This document shows, in pieces, positions 1 through 10,937 of a stretch of DNA of 64,000 nt. Position 1 is the stretch's first letter, and each line of letters begins with the position of its first letter. Under the pieces are notes generated by a model. That model saw only the letters and a program-made list of their open reading frames with translations, searched no databases and was not told the origin of the DNA. The DNA lies in the NCBI GenBank assembly GCA_034387635.1, contig JAOANU010000007.1:124001-188000 (forward strand), given 5' to 3'. This DNA comes from Rhodosporidiobolus odoratus. Its lineage: Eukaryota; Basidiomycota; Microbotryomycetes; Sporidiobolales; Sporidiobolaceae. A program made the position numbers and the translations under genes.

Positions 1-1104
1 ACCATCGGGTTGCAATTCAGGCCAGCGGAAATCGGCATTGTCGTCCAGGTCGGAGAAGCGACGTTGAGTGAGTCGCCAGGCCACGAGGAGAAGGCCGGAG
101 ACGAGGACGACTCCCTACAGGTTTGGCCCGAGGGAATCAATCAGTAAGAGCGTAGCGAAGCGGAGAGGTGAAGGGTAGGGGCAGAGGGAAGAGTACGCAC
201 CCCGACGACTCCTCCGATGATGCCCCAAGTCTTTCCACTTGGCCCACTTCCGCCAGAGTCGCTCTTGGCAGCTACCGCACTGGCCGATGAGCTCAGCATG
301 GTGGATTTGGACCCATCGTCGTTGGTCAAGACGGAAGTGATGGTCACGATGACCTGGCGGGAAGCAGAGGACTTGTCGGAAGAAGAGGCGGACGAGGCAG
401 TTTCTGAGGCTGCAGAGGCGGAAGAGGCTGCGGCATCAGGAGGCGATACATAGTCAGTACCGAGATCTTGTGGCTGAAAAGACTGACAGCCAATGCAAGT
501 TGATCCCTTTCCAGCGGTGGGCAGCGGGATTTCCGAGAGAACAGAAAAGGTTGCCTCGCGCCGCTGGACTGATCAATCCGAGTGGGCACAAACGAGCTCA
601 TCTCGTTTCGCGAGTCTTTCTCCCGAGCGACACCCCTCAGCGTTCGTCCTCCAGTGCCAAGAAAGAAAGAAAACGAAGAGAGAGAGAGAGAAAAGAAAAC
701 GCACATTCCGTCAAACTGGCAGCGCTGTTCCCCGCCGTCCCAGTGCTCGTCGGCGCACTCGTGGCGCCATTGGTCCCACTCGCTCCAACCAGGGGTATGC
801 TAACCCCTGCCTGCGGACTACTGGATCCAGTGCCCGTCCCCGTTCCAGTAGCCGCGCTCGACGCGCCTCCAGTGGTCCCTGCCGAAGCTGTGTCCGGCGA
901 GTCTGCGCCTGCAGCCGCGGTGGACGAGCCGTGGTGATCTCCGAAGATGTCGCTCAGGAATTGTCGTCGGAGGAGGTGAGGAGGTTTCGAGTGTTTGGAG
1001 ACGCGAGTGAGGGAGGAAGAGGAGGAGGCGGTGACAGTTGGGGCGGCGGTGATAGCGAGGAGGAGCACAAGGGAGAGTGTCGAGAGTGGTGGTCGAGTGT
1101 GCAT
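1..1104 (-). CDS. Ser/Thr-rich single-pass membrane protein, Mid2/WSC-sensor-like (3' end cut by window)
   Basis: The ATG at 1104 opens a signal peptide (hydrophobic core LSLVLLLAITAAPTV). It is followed by a long Ser/Ala/Thr/Gly-rich ectodomain with GTGTGTGS-type repeats. Two introns are visible, with donors GTGCGT near 702 and near 202. The third exon begins after TAG at about 115 and restores the frame: GKTWGIIGGVVG joins GVVLVSGLLLVAWRL, giving one transmembrane helix followed by a basic stop-transfer. Secretion signal, O-glycosylatable stalk, single TM helix and cytosolic tail is the layout of fungal Mid2/Wsc-type surface sensors, but no defining cysteine domain is visible, so the name is by architecture only. 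The cytosolic tail continues past position 1. Confidence 0.6.
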
Positions 1105-1579
1105 TGCTCTTATGGCTGCAATAAAGGGAGATAACGGGATGTGGTGACCCCGGGTCCAGGGGAAAGTAGTGTTGAACGACGCTCAGGACGCGGGCTAGCG
1201 GATTCGATGTAAAAGAGACGCGACTAGGAAGGGTGTACGGGCAGTAAAGGTGCGTTCGTCTGTTTAGATCAGGAGCTGGACGAAAAGAATCAGGAGAAGG
1301 GAACCGACGGACGACGCGAGCGAAACAACGCCGGCGAACTAGTGGCCGACGCCGCCCCTCGTTTCAGTCTCGACTGGTTACGCACACGACTCTGTTCAAA
1401 TACAGCCGGGTTACTCGGTACATGCGTCGAGTTGCGAGCGAGCGGGAATACGCAATCTCGGTAGGTGAAAACAACCGTGAAAGGGAACGAAGAAAACTAA
1501 CAAGCAGACAACAACGGGCTTTTCTTCCTCCTATGCCTCCATATCTACACTCCGACATTGTGCCTGCGCAATACCATGT
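1105..1579. other. Intergenic between two 3'/5' gene ends
   Basis: About 475 bases between the start of the membrane protein and the stop of the aldo-keto reductase, both on the minus strand. It should hold the membrane-protein promoter. I see no convincing gene or RNA; short open frames here lack the codon preference of the neighbouring genes. Confidence 0.5.
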
Positions 1580-3172
1580 TCAATCCTTCCAGAGATCCGG
1601 TACCCCCCACCCCTCCGACGGATCCACCGTCCTCTGCATGCCCAACTCAATCGCCCGTTTCTCCAACTTGTCCACGTCTTCAACCGAGAGTTGGACATCT
1701 GCACACCCGACAAACGAGCGTCAAGTCAGTCAGTCTGTGCCTCAGAGGAGAGGATGCACGCGGTCCCGCCCGCGCCACTGGGGTCAGGAAGGGCAATGAA
1801 GAAAGAAAAAAAAAGAAAAAAAAACCAGCAAGAAAGCTTACCCTCAAAGTTAGTCCTGATCCTCTCTGGCGAAACCGACTTGGGAAGCACCACGACCCCT
1901 CTCGCGACTTGCCAGCAGATCAATACGTTGGCGGGATTGACTTTGTGCTTTTTCGCGATCTCGAGCACCACCGGATCCTGCATCTGGGGGGCGCCTGTCG
2001 AACCCAGCGGCGAGTAGGACTCGATCAGGACACCGTTGTCTTGATGCCACTGCAGGAGGTTTGGGTGGGATAGCAGAAGGATGAGGAGGTAGTGAGTTGT
2101 AGTTTTGCCATGGGAGGGGAAGAAGAGGGATTCGCGACGAACCTTGACGAGGTCCGCCTGAGCGCAATGCAGGTTCAGTTCAACCTGGTTCACGGCGGGT
2201 TTGATCCTAGCCTACATCCGATGAGACACAATTTGAATCAGCAACTGTTCCGCACCGAGAAAATGTAACATCGAGGAAGGAGACGGTGAAGACGAGACTC
2301 ACCTGCTCCAACAACTTCCTGGTCCTTCCGACTGTAAAGTTGGAAATCCCGATATGCTTGACTTTGCCATTGTCGACAAGCTCCTCCATAGCTCGCCAAG
2401 TAGGCAGTACATCCTGGGTCAGTTCTCCGTCGATCTCAGGTTTGCCATCTTTGGTTTGACCTCTGCCGAAGGCGACGGGCCAGCTGCGGTTCAGAGCGGC
2501 GATCAGCGCATTGATGGTACGTAAAGAGGCCGAAAAGGACGCACTGCATGAGGTAGAGGTCGAGGTAGCCTACGTTGAGGTGGTCGAGCGTTTCCTTGAG
2601 GGCAGGCGCAACGTCTTCAGGGCGGTGGAAGGCGTTCCAAAGCTGAGACATAACAACGAATCTATCAACACGCTGCACGAGCTCGTCGCTTGGAGTCTAA
2701 CTGCTTCGCAGCAGAAAAGGACTAGTAGCAGTCGAGACGAGCGCAGACGGAAAAGCGCACCTTGCTGGTGATCCACAAGTCTTCTCTCTTGACTCCAGCA
2801 TCCTTGATTCCCTGCCCAACCTCGTTCTCATTCTTGTACGCCCAGGCGCAGTCTGGCACATTGGGCGTCGGGTCAGTGCGGACGGTATGGTCGGGGAGAC
2901 CATCCGAGGCGCAGGAAGGCTGGAAAGAAAAACGGACCAATGTGCTTGTAGCCCGTATCGAGCGCAACCTTGACCGCATCGCGCACCTCACCAGGCTGGG
3001 ACTTCCACGTACTGTAGCGTGCAACGCAGGCGAGACGAGCGGGAAGTGGTTACAAGGGATTGATGACGTGGGGTGTCGAGAATAGCGGGACGGTGGAGTC
3101 AACGCACCCGAGGCCTACGGCGGGGATCTTGAGCCCTTTTGAGCCGATCTGAAAGGCTTTGCCGAGACTCAT
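1580..3172 (-). CDS. Aldo-keto reductase (AKR superfamily)
   Basis: Cytosolic NADPH-dependent carbonyl/aldehyde reductase of the (beta/alpha)8 AKR fold. It starts MSLGKAFQIGSKGLKIPAVG (beta-hairpin and first strand) at 3172 and is broken by several short introns. All four AKR catalytic residues can be read. Asp is in ALDTGYKHID, where the codon is completed across an intron. Tyr is in DCAWAYKNENEVG, Lys in LWITSKLWNAF, and His in DLYLMHWPVAF, again split by an intron at the GTGCGT donor. KHIGISNF and IESYSPLGS are standard family segments, and LPKSVSPERIRTNF is the cofactor-binding loop. The last exon ends SEGWGVPDLWKD at 1580. The gene appears complete. The substrate cannot be inferred from sequence; GRE3/GCY1-like reductases are the nearest idea. 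Confidence 0.9.
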
Positions 3173-3724
3173 GATGTGGTTTGTGAGGTGTAAGAAGTGA
3201 AGGATCTCGAGCAAGAGTGGAGGCCAGTGGGGGAACTGTTGGATATTGGGTGTGGGCGTTACCGATGACACACCAGTGGGTTAGTAGAAGCGCGATGAGC
3301 GGGTATGACAAGTGCTGACGAGCGGTCCGAGCAATTGCGACGAGCAGCATGCAGCGAAAGTGAGGCAGCGGGGAGTCGCCCCGATATCAGTTGAAGCGAA
3401 CGCACCCCGTGCGAAGCATGAATCTGAGATCACGCATCTGAATGAGGTTCTAGCCATACGCGCGCACGCAGATGTGTCGTAGATGCCGCTTCGTCTACCT
3501 TTGGCCGGACGGTCAGAAGAGCGGCGCAGATCGGTAGGAGGGCTAGCTGCTGAGGGCGAAGGGTAGGGGTTACAGTGAGGGTGCGTTGGCCAGTTCAAAG
3601 CAGCTGTATCCTGTTTGAGCGAAGTGGGCGCACGAGAGAGGCTTCGGAATTCTTCATCCGTTGAAACTCTCTCGCTCCTTTAATAAATAGTCCTCCTTGT
3701 CCTCCTTCGCCTACACCACCCACC
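3173..3724. promoter_or_regulatory. Divergent promoter region, aldo-keto reductase / OFD1
   Basis: About 550 bases between two divergently transcribed genes. An AT-rich TATA-like stretch, TAATAAATAG at 3681-3690, lies about 35-45 bases before the OFD1 start codon at 3725 and is the only core-promoter-like element I can point to. No other gene is visible. Confidence 0.45.
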
Positions 3725-5932
3725 ATGGCAACTTCCTCCCCGCCCGCTGCAAAGCGACAAAAGACTACAGAACCCCCCCTGCCTTTCCACCCAACCCTCC
3801 TCGACCCCGCCAACGTTCAACGGCTCAAAACCGCTCACGACTTGTCGGCACCTTACAAACATGCCGTCGTGGATCAACTCTTCCAGCCCGACTTCCTCAA
3901 AAAGGCTAGGAACGAGATCACCGAGCAGCTGAGCTTTACCGAGAAGGAGACCGACATTTGTGCGTTTTCCTCCTCCTTTTCTCCGCCTCCGGAGGGTTTC
4001 GACGACTGGACAAGGCGCAAGAAGGCTGCTCAACCTTTGCTTCTCGTTGCTCCATGGTACACAGACAAGGTGAGACGTTAGGAGGACTCCAATGGTCGGT
4101 CGTGCAAGCTGAACCGCCTACTTCCCAGATCAACCAAACCGGTGACCTCGCCAACCTGTCCGGCCTCGCCTCCAACGAGCTCGCCCTCCTCCCAACCCTC
4201 TTCCAACTTCGAGACGCAATCTACAGCAAACAATTCCGGTCGTTCGTGCAGCAGGTGACGGGATGTGGTCCCTTGAGCGGGATCAAGACCGACATGTCTT
4301 GCGCAGAGTACAGCGAGGGTTGCTACTTGCTCAACCATGACGATGTCATCGGCACGAGGAGGATCAGCTTCATCCTGTACCTCGTACTGGACGAACCGGC
4401 GTGGAAGCCAGAGGTGCGCCCAGCTTGCCCCTCTTGTCTTGCCCGCGTACATCTCACCGATCCCTTGTAACGGCACAGTGGGGCGGTGCTCTCGAACTCT
4501 ACCCCGTCCTTGAAGCGGACGAGAAGAACCCCGACCGCCCAAACGTTCCCGTCAGCAAGCCGTCTGTGGTCATTCCTCCCGCTTTCAACCAGTTTGTCTT
4601 TTTCGAAGTTCAGCCCGGCCACTCTTTTCATTCGGTCGAGGAAGTTGTTGTTGAAGGCGACAAGCAAAAGGGAGGTGTGGGTGCCCGGGTCAGTTTGAGT
4701 GGGTGGTTCCACAAGCCTATCGAGGGAGAAGAAGGGTTCGAGGGCAACGAGGGGTTCAGGCCCAAGAGCTCCTTACAGCAACTGGTGCGCGTCGCACTCC
4801 TACTTTGTTGACTGTAGGCATGCTGAAGCTGACTGATACTTTGGGCTGGCAGTACGCTACCACTCTCTCTGCCCCTACGCCGTACGAAACGCCTCTCCCC
4901 CTTCCACTCCCCACGGCCCCCTCCGCCGCCGACCTCTCCTACCTGACACCGCTCCTCAACCCCGCCTACCTAACCCCCAAAGTCCTATCCCTCCTACGAA
5001 ACCAATTCGTCGAGTCGTCCCACCTCGTCCTAGCCGATTTCCTCCACCCTACCCTCGCGTCTGAACTTGAAACCCTCATTCGCGAACGCGATGCCAAGGC
5101 TGAGGAAAACCGACGGGGCGTCGACGTGGGAGGGTGGAAGACCAATAAGATTCTCTCCCACTCGTATGGAGAAGATGATGCTGAAGGATGGAGCGTGGTT
5201 GGACCCCCTCATTTGCAACGCTACCTCTCGCTCTCACCTTCTAGACCTACTCTTCTTCCCTCATCTTCTCTTACCACGGACGAGATGGTTGCCTCTGACC
5301 GCCTCTCTGAACTCTTACGAACCATCCATTCCCTCCTCACCTCACCCGCGTTCCGAACCCTCCTAAGCACCCTAACCTCTCTCCTCCCCACCTCGCACAC
5401 AACCTCAATCCGCCGTCTCCGCCCCGGCCTCGACTATACCCTCGCTCGAGGCGACGCAGCTTCGGATGAGACAGCTTCGGCTAAACTGGATGTCGGGTTG
5501 TGTCTGACGCCGGTTTGTGAGAAGGAGGGGGATAGGGAGGAGTGGGAGGGGGGTGAGAGGGGGGGTTGGGATGTTTGGTTGGTTGGGGAGGAAGGGGGGG
5601 ATGAGGCTACTTATGGTGGGGGAGGTGGAGGGAATGGGGGAAAGAAGGAAGAGAAGGGTGAGGGTGAGACCAACAAGATCGCAGAGGGAGAGACAGAAAA
5701 AGCACCAGCTCAGAACGGCGAAGGTGAGGCAGAAGACGAAGGAGAGGAAGAAGATCCCGATGCCCCTCTACTCGCTCTCGCCCCCGAATGGAACCGCCTT
5801 CATCTCGTCTTGAGGGATCCAGGCGTGTTGGGCTTTGTCAAGTACCTGGCTGCGAGGGCTCCGGCTAGTAGGTGGGATGTGAGTGGGGAGTGGGAGGTTC
5901 AGGGGGTGGAAGAAGAAGAGGAGGAAGCGTAG
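3725..5932 (+). CDS. OFD1: Prolyl 3,4-dihydroxylase, TPA1/OFD1 family
   Basis: A 2-oxoglutarate/Fe(II) dioxygenase. In yeasts it hydroxylates ribosomal protein uS12 (Rps23) and affects translation termination; in fission yeast it also controls the SREBP Sre1 in response to oxygen. The N-terminus is a basic, NLS-like stretch (AAKRQKTT). The catalytic half holds [13 protein letters not shown] with the HxD iron ligands, a distal His in [12 protein letters not shown], and a following strand [11 protein letters not shown]. After an intron near 4790 comes the second, non-catalytic DSBH half ([19 protein letters not shown] onward). This includes a lineage-specific acidic Gly/Glu-rich insert near 5520-5760 and ends with an acidic tail. 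There are about four exons with short introns. It matches the two-domain length of the family and seems intact. Confidence 0.9.
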
Positions 5933-6087
5933 ATCAGGTCACAGAGTTGGAGAAAAAGCAGCGTGCGGCAGCTACTTTTCATCGTGTTATTCCTCACGGC
6001 CAAAAGGGAAAATGGATGCACGTAAGGGTCGGCTTGCGATCATGGGGAGACTACCAAATAGATCCAGCTCGTTGCGCACTTCATACT

Positions 6088-9000
6088 TCAGCATTTGCGA
6101 TTGATGCCCCTTCGACGTTCTTCCTCTCTGCGAGGGCAAACAAGCACACATACCTTCAGGAGGATCAGCGTCCGATCCCGCAGAGACTCGGAAGAGAACG
6201 AGGACAAAAAGGAGAGAAAGAAAAAGAACGAAAGGTTGACCAGGATGAGCCAGGGGGCGGGCTGTAGAACGCACCGGTACTCAAACATGACTTGAACTGC
6301 GACGAAGAGGCATGCACATGCGATGAGGAGGAAGGATTGACCTGTGAATGAATGATGCGCATTAAAGGTAAAGGGAGGGGAGGGTTGGAAAAGAAAAACA
6401 ATGTCAGTTCGTGCGACCGACTCCATTGGTTATGCGATTGACCATACGACCTCGTCTCACCTCTCCTCGTCAGAGTCATGAAACTTCCGCAATTGAACAG
6501 AAAAGAAGGAAAGGAAAGAAAATGAAAAAAGAGAACGAACCTTCCCACCCCCCCACAACCCTCGCCCAGACCTCCCTGGCCCCTTCAAACCCCAGCACAA
6601 ACCCAACCAAATTCGCCGTCATCATGAGAAGAATGTTGGCCACTCCACCTAGGGCGGCTAGGGGTCTGTACCAGGGTCGAGAACCGTACTGCGTGTGCGT
6701 GTGCGTGTGCGTGTGCGTGTGCGTGTGCGTGTGCGTGTGCGTGTGCGTGTGCGTGTGTGTGTGTATGATTCAAGGCGTTTTGAGGGAGGGAAGAGGCGGA
6801 TCAGAAAGGGCACGGGAAGTAAGAAAAAAGAAGCAAGAAGGAAAAGTTTCAAACGAAGAAGAAGAAGAACGAAAAGCGCACCTTGTCATACGAAACCACC
6901 TTTTTGCACACCATTTCGGGCACGATGAACAAGGTGATCCCCCATCCCCAGACCAAAAGTCGAAGTTGAAGATCGTGCCACAAGGCCACAAAGGTGAAGA
7001 CGCCTAGGGTGGCGAGAAGGGGACGGGAGGAACCGCCGAGGGGAATGTAGAGGTATCTGTTTCGTTGGGGTTTTTTTTTTTTTTTTTTGGTTTGGTCGCG
7101 TTTGTAGGGTGGGTAAGAAGCAGAGCGAATAGGGTCAGACTGACTAGACTAGTGCAAAACAAGAACCACAACGACAACGAAGAGAAGAAGGGAAAAACGA
7201 AGCGCACCGAATGACCCAAAGGTTATAAGACCTATGCCAACTCCTCCAAAACCCTCCCGTAGAGTAATTGTTGGCCATGCACCTTACCATGTTTTCTGGA
7301 GGGTTGACACCGTCCAAGAGGGCCCAAAGGCGGAAGAGACGCCAGGGGAGGAGGAGCTATCGAAACAAAGTGTCGTGTTCGATGAACAAGCCATCAGCTC
7401 AACCTCTGAAACTGTTCGAGAAGAGGCGAAAAGAGCGTTGGCGAAGGCGAAAAAGGAAAGGAAAGGAAGAAAGTAAGCAAGCGCGGGGAGTCGAGCGCAC
7501 CTTTAACCAAACCACGATCAAATTCCAAAACCCCACCATCCCCACCTCAGCCGGACTCAACAGCATCCACCACCCCTCCCCTTTCTGAGGTCCTCTTGTC
7601 GCATCCTTGATAGCGACGGGGTACATGGAATGGAGGAGGAGTTCCATGGTTAGGAGGGAGAAGAGGAAGCGGACGGTGTAGGACAGGAGGCCGGGAGGGG
7701 AAGTTTCGGAATGGGGAGATTGGGGGAGGGAGTCAGAGGTTGAGGGAGAGTCTGGGGTAGAGTTGGAGCGTGATTGAGAGGAGGAAGAGGAGGAGGAAGA
7801 GGAGGAGGAAGCAAGTTGGGAGACGAAAGACGGGTAGGACATGATGGGTCCAGCGAGGTACAGAGGAGGGTACAGGACATAAGCGAGGTACATTGAGATG
7901 GAATAGTCGGTGGAAAGGTTTAGGGTGGCCGTCGAAGAGACTGTCCTGGGCGCCGACTGGACCTTGGAGGCCAACAGCCGAAAATCGCAAAGATTAGTCG
8001 GCGACGACCGTAGGCTTGGGAAAGAACAGAGGCAAGCTGGCAAGGCCGAGCACGCGACTGTCGACGCACCTTTTGCTGTTGCGGGACACCTGGCAGGACG
8101 TACCTCGACGCGGTTGAGAACGTCGAGGCGGCACAGCACGCCCAATAGTGCTCCATCCCCCAGCTAACGAGACGAAGCATCGAGATGTTCCAGGAGATGT
8201 GCCATCGGGGTAGTAGACCAGAAGAGGAGTCCTGTAGGATTAGAGTTGTGACGCAAACCGATGGCAGGAAGGTCAAGGATAGTCCGTCCTACGACGAAAG
8301 ACCAAAAGCAAAACGCACGAGAAACGTCAAAGACGGATGCAGTGCCCCGAATTTCCAGCCCGCCGACACCTCATTCAGGAACAGCACGCCGATGTTGTAA
8401 CCCCAAATGGCGTAGGGCGTCCACTCTGTCCTCCACCTTGATCCCGCTGTTGAACCGCCCCTCGTGCCGCCCATCCCGCAGCCCTTTTTGACGATCCACC
8501 AATTTCCGCCCATGATGGCCAGGATCTTGAGCACGCTTGACCCGTGCAAGGCAATCAGGAGAAGGATGGAAAAGGTGGCGGAAAAGCGAGCGCGAGCAGA
8601 TCGAGTGGGGTTGAAGAGGCGTCGGAAGGCGTGCGAGAGGGTGAGATGGAGGAGGGCGAGGACGAGAGTCAAGGGGAGGAAGGAGCGGAAGAGGTTGTAC
8701 TGGGGATCGGAGGTGTCCTGAATCAGGAAGGGCAGGGTGGGAAGGTAGCAAGGTCAACGGGAACCTGACCGGAGAAGGAGAAGGAGAAACAGGAAACCGG
8801 ACGCACGACGTTCCAGCCCAAGATCCATCCTCGTTTGAGCTTGTGCTGGTACTGCCAGTACAGCGGGTGTTTCTCTGCACGTGACAAAGGTTTAGGCGTC
8901 ACGCGCGAGCGGAGTGAACGGTGAACGGCGAATTGCGTACGGCTGCTGACCCTGACGCCAGTTGTCCACATCCACGGAACGGTGAGGGCAAATACGGCAT

Positions 9001-9160
9001 AGTAGAGGTAGAACTCTTTTGTGCTCCATCTCGACTTGGGCGAGTGTACTGGTGTAGGTTGAGGGCGGGAGGAGGACGACGACTTGTCGGGGATGTTGAC
9101 GGTCAAATCGGTGAGGTTGAAGGGACAGGTGGGTCGGAGGGATGCAGATGCAGGACTCAT
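6088..9160 (-). CDS. GUP1: GUP1-like MBOAT acyltransferase
   Basis: A multi-pass ER membrane O-acyltransferase of the MBOAT family. Yeast Gup1 remodels GPI-anchor lipids and is related to Hedgehog acyltransferase. The N-terminus has the Gup1 signature [20 protein letters not shown], then a GWILGWNVV segment, many hydrophobic helices, and [14 protein letters not shown]. Downstream are the MBOAT core elements: [14 protein letters not shown] and, later, the putative catalytic His in [17 protein letters not shown] Ser-run insert sits near 7740-7800. At least seven introns are present, with the last exon ([12 protein letters not shown]) ending at 6088. A hexanucleotide microsatellite lies at the 3' end of one intron (see separate entry) and an 18-T run lies in another (7071-7088). 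It appears intact, although exon joins were made by eye. Confidence 0.88.
6691..6764. repeat. GCGTGT hexanucleotide microsatellite inside a GUP1 intron
   Basis: About 74 bases of tandem GCGTGT units, decaying into a GT run at the right end. On the coding (minus) strand this reads ACACGC repeats running directly into the acceptor AG at 6690-6689. The next exon then starts at 6688 with TAC GGT TCT. The repeat therefore occupies the place of the usual pyrimidine tract. Confidence 0.9.
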
Positions 9161-9292
9161 TTGTATTGTAGCCGGATTAGCATGGCTCAGAGGACGATCA
9201 AGGATTCAAGCGAGGAGGAGGAGCGGAGGAGCACCACACTTGATTCCCTTGCCACTTGTCACACTCCTCGATCAACCAGACACACTGCGACA
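9161..9292. promoter_or_regulatory. Compact divergent promoter, GUP1 / DNAJC8-like
   Basis: Only about 130 bases separate the start codons of GUP1 (minus, 9160) and the J-protein gene (plus, 9293), so the two must share a very short bidirectional promoter. No clear TATA element is seen. Confidence 0.5.
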
Positions 9293-10634
9293 ATGTCATC
9301 AACAGCATCAGCAGCGCCATCTCCAGCCACCCCTACTGCCACAACCAGCGACCCTTCAAATTCGCAACCTCTTCCACCCGCAGACGACTTGGACTTTGAT
9401 GAGCGAGAACTCGAAAAGATCCTCAATCAGGAAGCGAGTCAGGTCACTCGAGAGGCAGAGGTACGCTCACAACCTCCTTTTCTTGCCTCTCACTCCCTTC
9501 GTTCTGATCCAATCCGTCGGCTCATCTTGCAAACCGTCCAGGTCATGCGAGTCCTCGCAGCCTTCAAGCTCAACCCGTACGAGATTCTCGACCTCAACTG
9601 GATGCCCAGCGCAGGCACTACCGACACCGACATCCGTGCGCTTTCTTCCCTTTACCCTCCCCTCCCTCCCTCCCTCGCCTTTTCCCTTCCTTCCTACATC
9701 TCATTCCCCTTCACGCAGTTCGGTCCCCTGACCCCGGTCAGGATACGGAGAGTAAGGTACCTAGTGGACTGACGGCAACCCGAGGCCTGCGCAGAACGAA
9801 CTTATCGTAAGAAGTCACTGTTGATCCACCCCGACAAACTCAAACACCCGCGAGGTATCGAAGCCTTTGACATCCTCAAAAAGGTAAGCCCACCACCCAA
9901 GGCGTGCCTCCTGTTGTGCGTCGACTGACATGCGTCGCACCCCCCACCCTCCCTTCCCTTCTCTCCGTTGATCCCTTGAATCACCTCTCCGCAGGCATCC
10001 GCCGAACTCTCCGACCCGACCAAGAAGAAACCCCTAGACGAAGTGATACAAGACGCCCGAATGCTCGTCCTGCGTTCAATCGGATTGCCTCGAGATACTC
10101 CGGACGACGACGAAAAGCTGCGACCACCTCAGATGGGGGGAGGACCGGGCAAGGGAGGGGAGACGCTCAAGGAACGGGTGAGGGTCAAGACTAAGGAGCT
10201 GTTGATTGAGGAGGAGTTGAGGAGACGGAGGTGAGCGAGCTCTTCTCTCTGTTTCTTTCGTTCGTTCGTTCGTTCGTTCATGAAGACGCGGCGTACTGAC
10301 CCCACACGTGGGTGTGTCTGTGCGTGTGGTGTGAAACTGTGTGCAGGGTCAACAAGATGACGATGATTGCTGAAGGAGCCGAAGCGAAACGGGTAGAAGA
10401 CGCGGTGCAAGAACGCAAGCGAAAAGCCGAAGAGAAGGAACGGTGGGAGGGTGCGTAGTCGGCTTTCCGCCCCTCGGCTCCTCTCCTCTCTTCTCGCCTC
10501 CCCTGATTGTCTACTGAACTGTATGGCCGTGTCTGCTGTGACGCGCAGAAACGCGGGAAGATCGAGTGACGGACTGGCGCAAGTTTCAGGGGGGAAAGAA
10601 GAAGAAGGCTAAGAAGAATAATGTGTTGGGCTAG
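9293..10634 (+). CDS. DNAJC8/Spf31-like J-domain protein
   Basis: A nuclear J-protein of the DNAJC8 family, associated with the spliceosome. The product is small and spread over about six short exons. The N-terminus is acidic (DDLDFDERELEKIL). The J domain begins FKLNPYEILDL and contains the invariant HPD in LLIHPDKLKHPRG, preceded by the TYRKKSL helix. After it comes a charged helical region (VIQDARMLVLRSIGLP, KTKELLIEEELRRRR) and a basic C-terminus, VTDWRKFQGGKKKKAKK, which is typical of DNAJC8. A CGTT tandem run lies in the intron near 10260. The protein appears complete. Confidence 0.85.
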
Positions 10635-10937
10635 GATTCCGGCGCGCGGATTGTCTAGTGTCTGACTATGTTGTCCTATAGAGACTTTGCCGCAATCGGT
10701 ACGTGGGGAGGGACTAAGACTCGAAAGAGCGAGAGACGCGTCGAGGCTCGCGTTGATTTTGGAAATTGGCTTCGGGTTGATTAAGATTTCTGACATACAA
10801 CCCTGCGGACGAACCGCTACTGTGCCTGCCCACCCCAATGCTGAACCAAACACGTTAGACACCCCTCTCGCCCTGCTCGCCCACCCCATCGGAATCTCGC
10901 AACTTGATCAAACACCCGACTTACGGGACAAATTAAC

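Noticed and set aside
637..1134. Arg/Ser-rich plus-strand frame at 493-1134
   Set aside because: Antisense shadow of the signal-peptide and Ser-rich exon of the minus-strand membrane protein.
6691..6764. Repeat as telomeric or CRISPR-like array
   Set aside because: A simple GCGTGT microsatellite lying within an intron; no spacers and not telomere-like in context.
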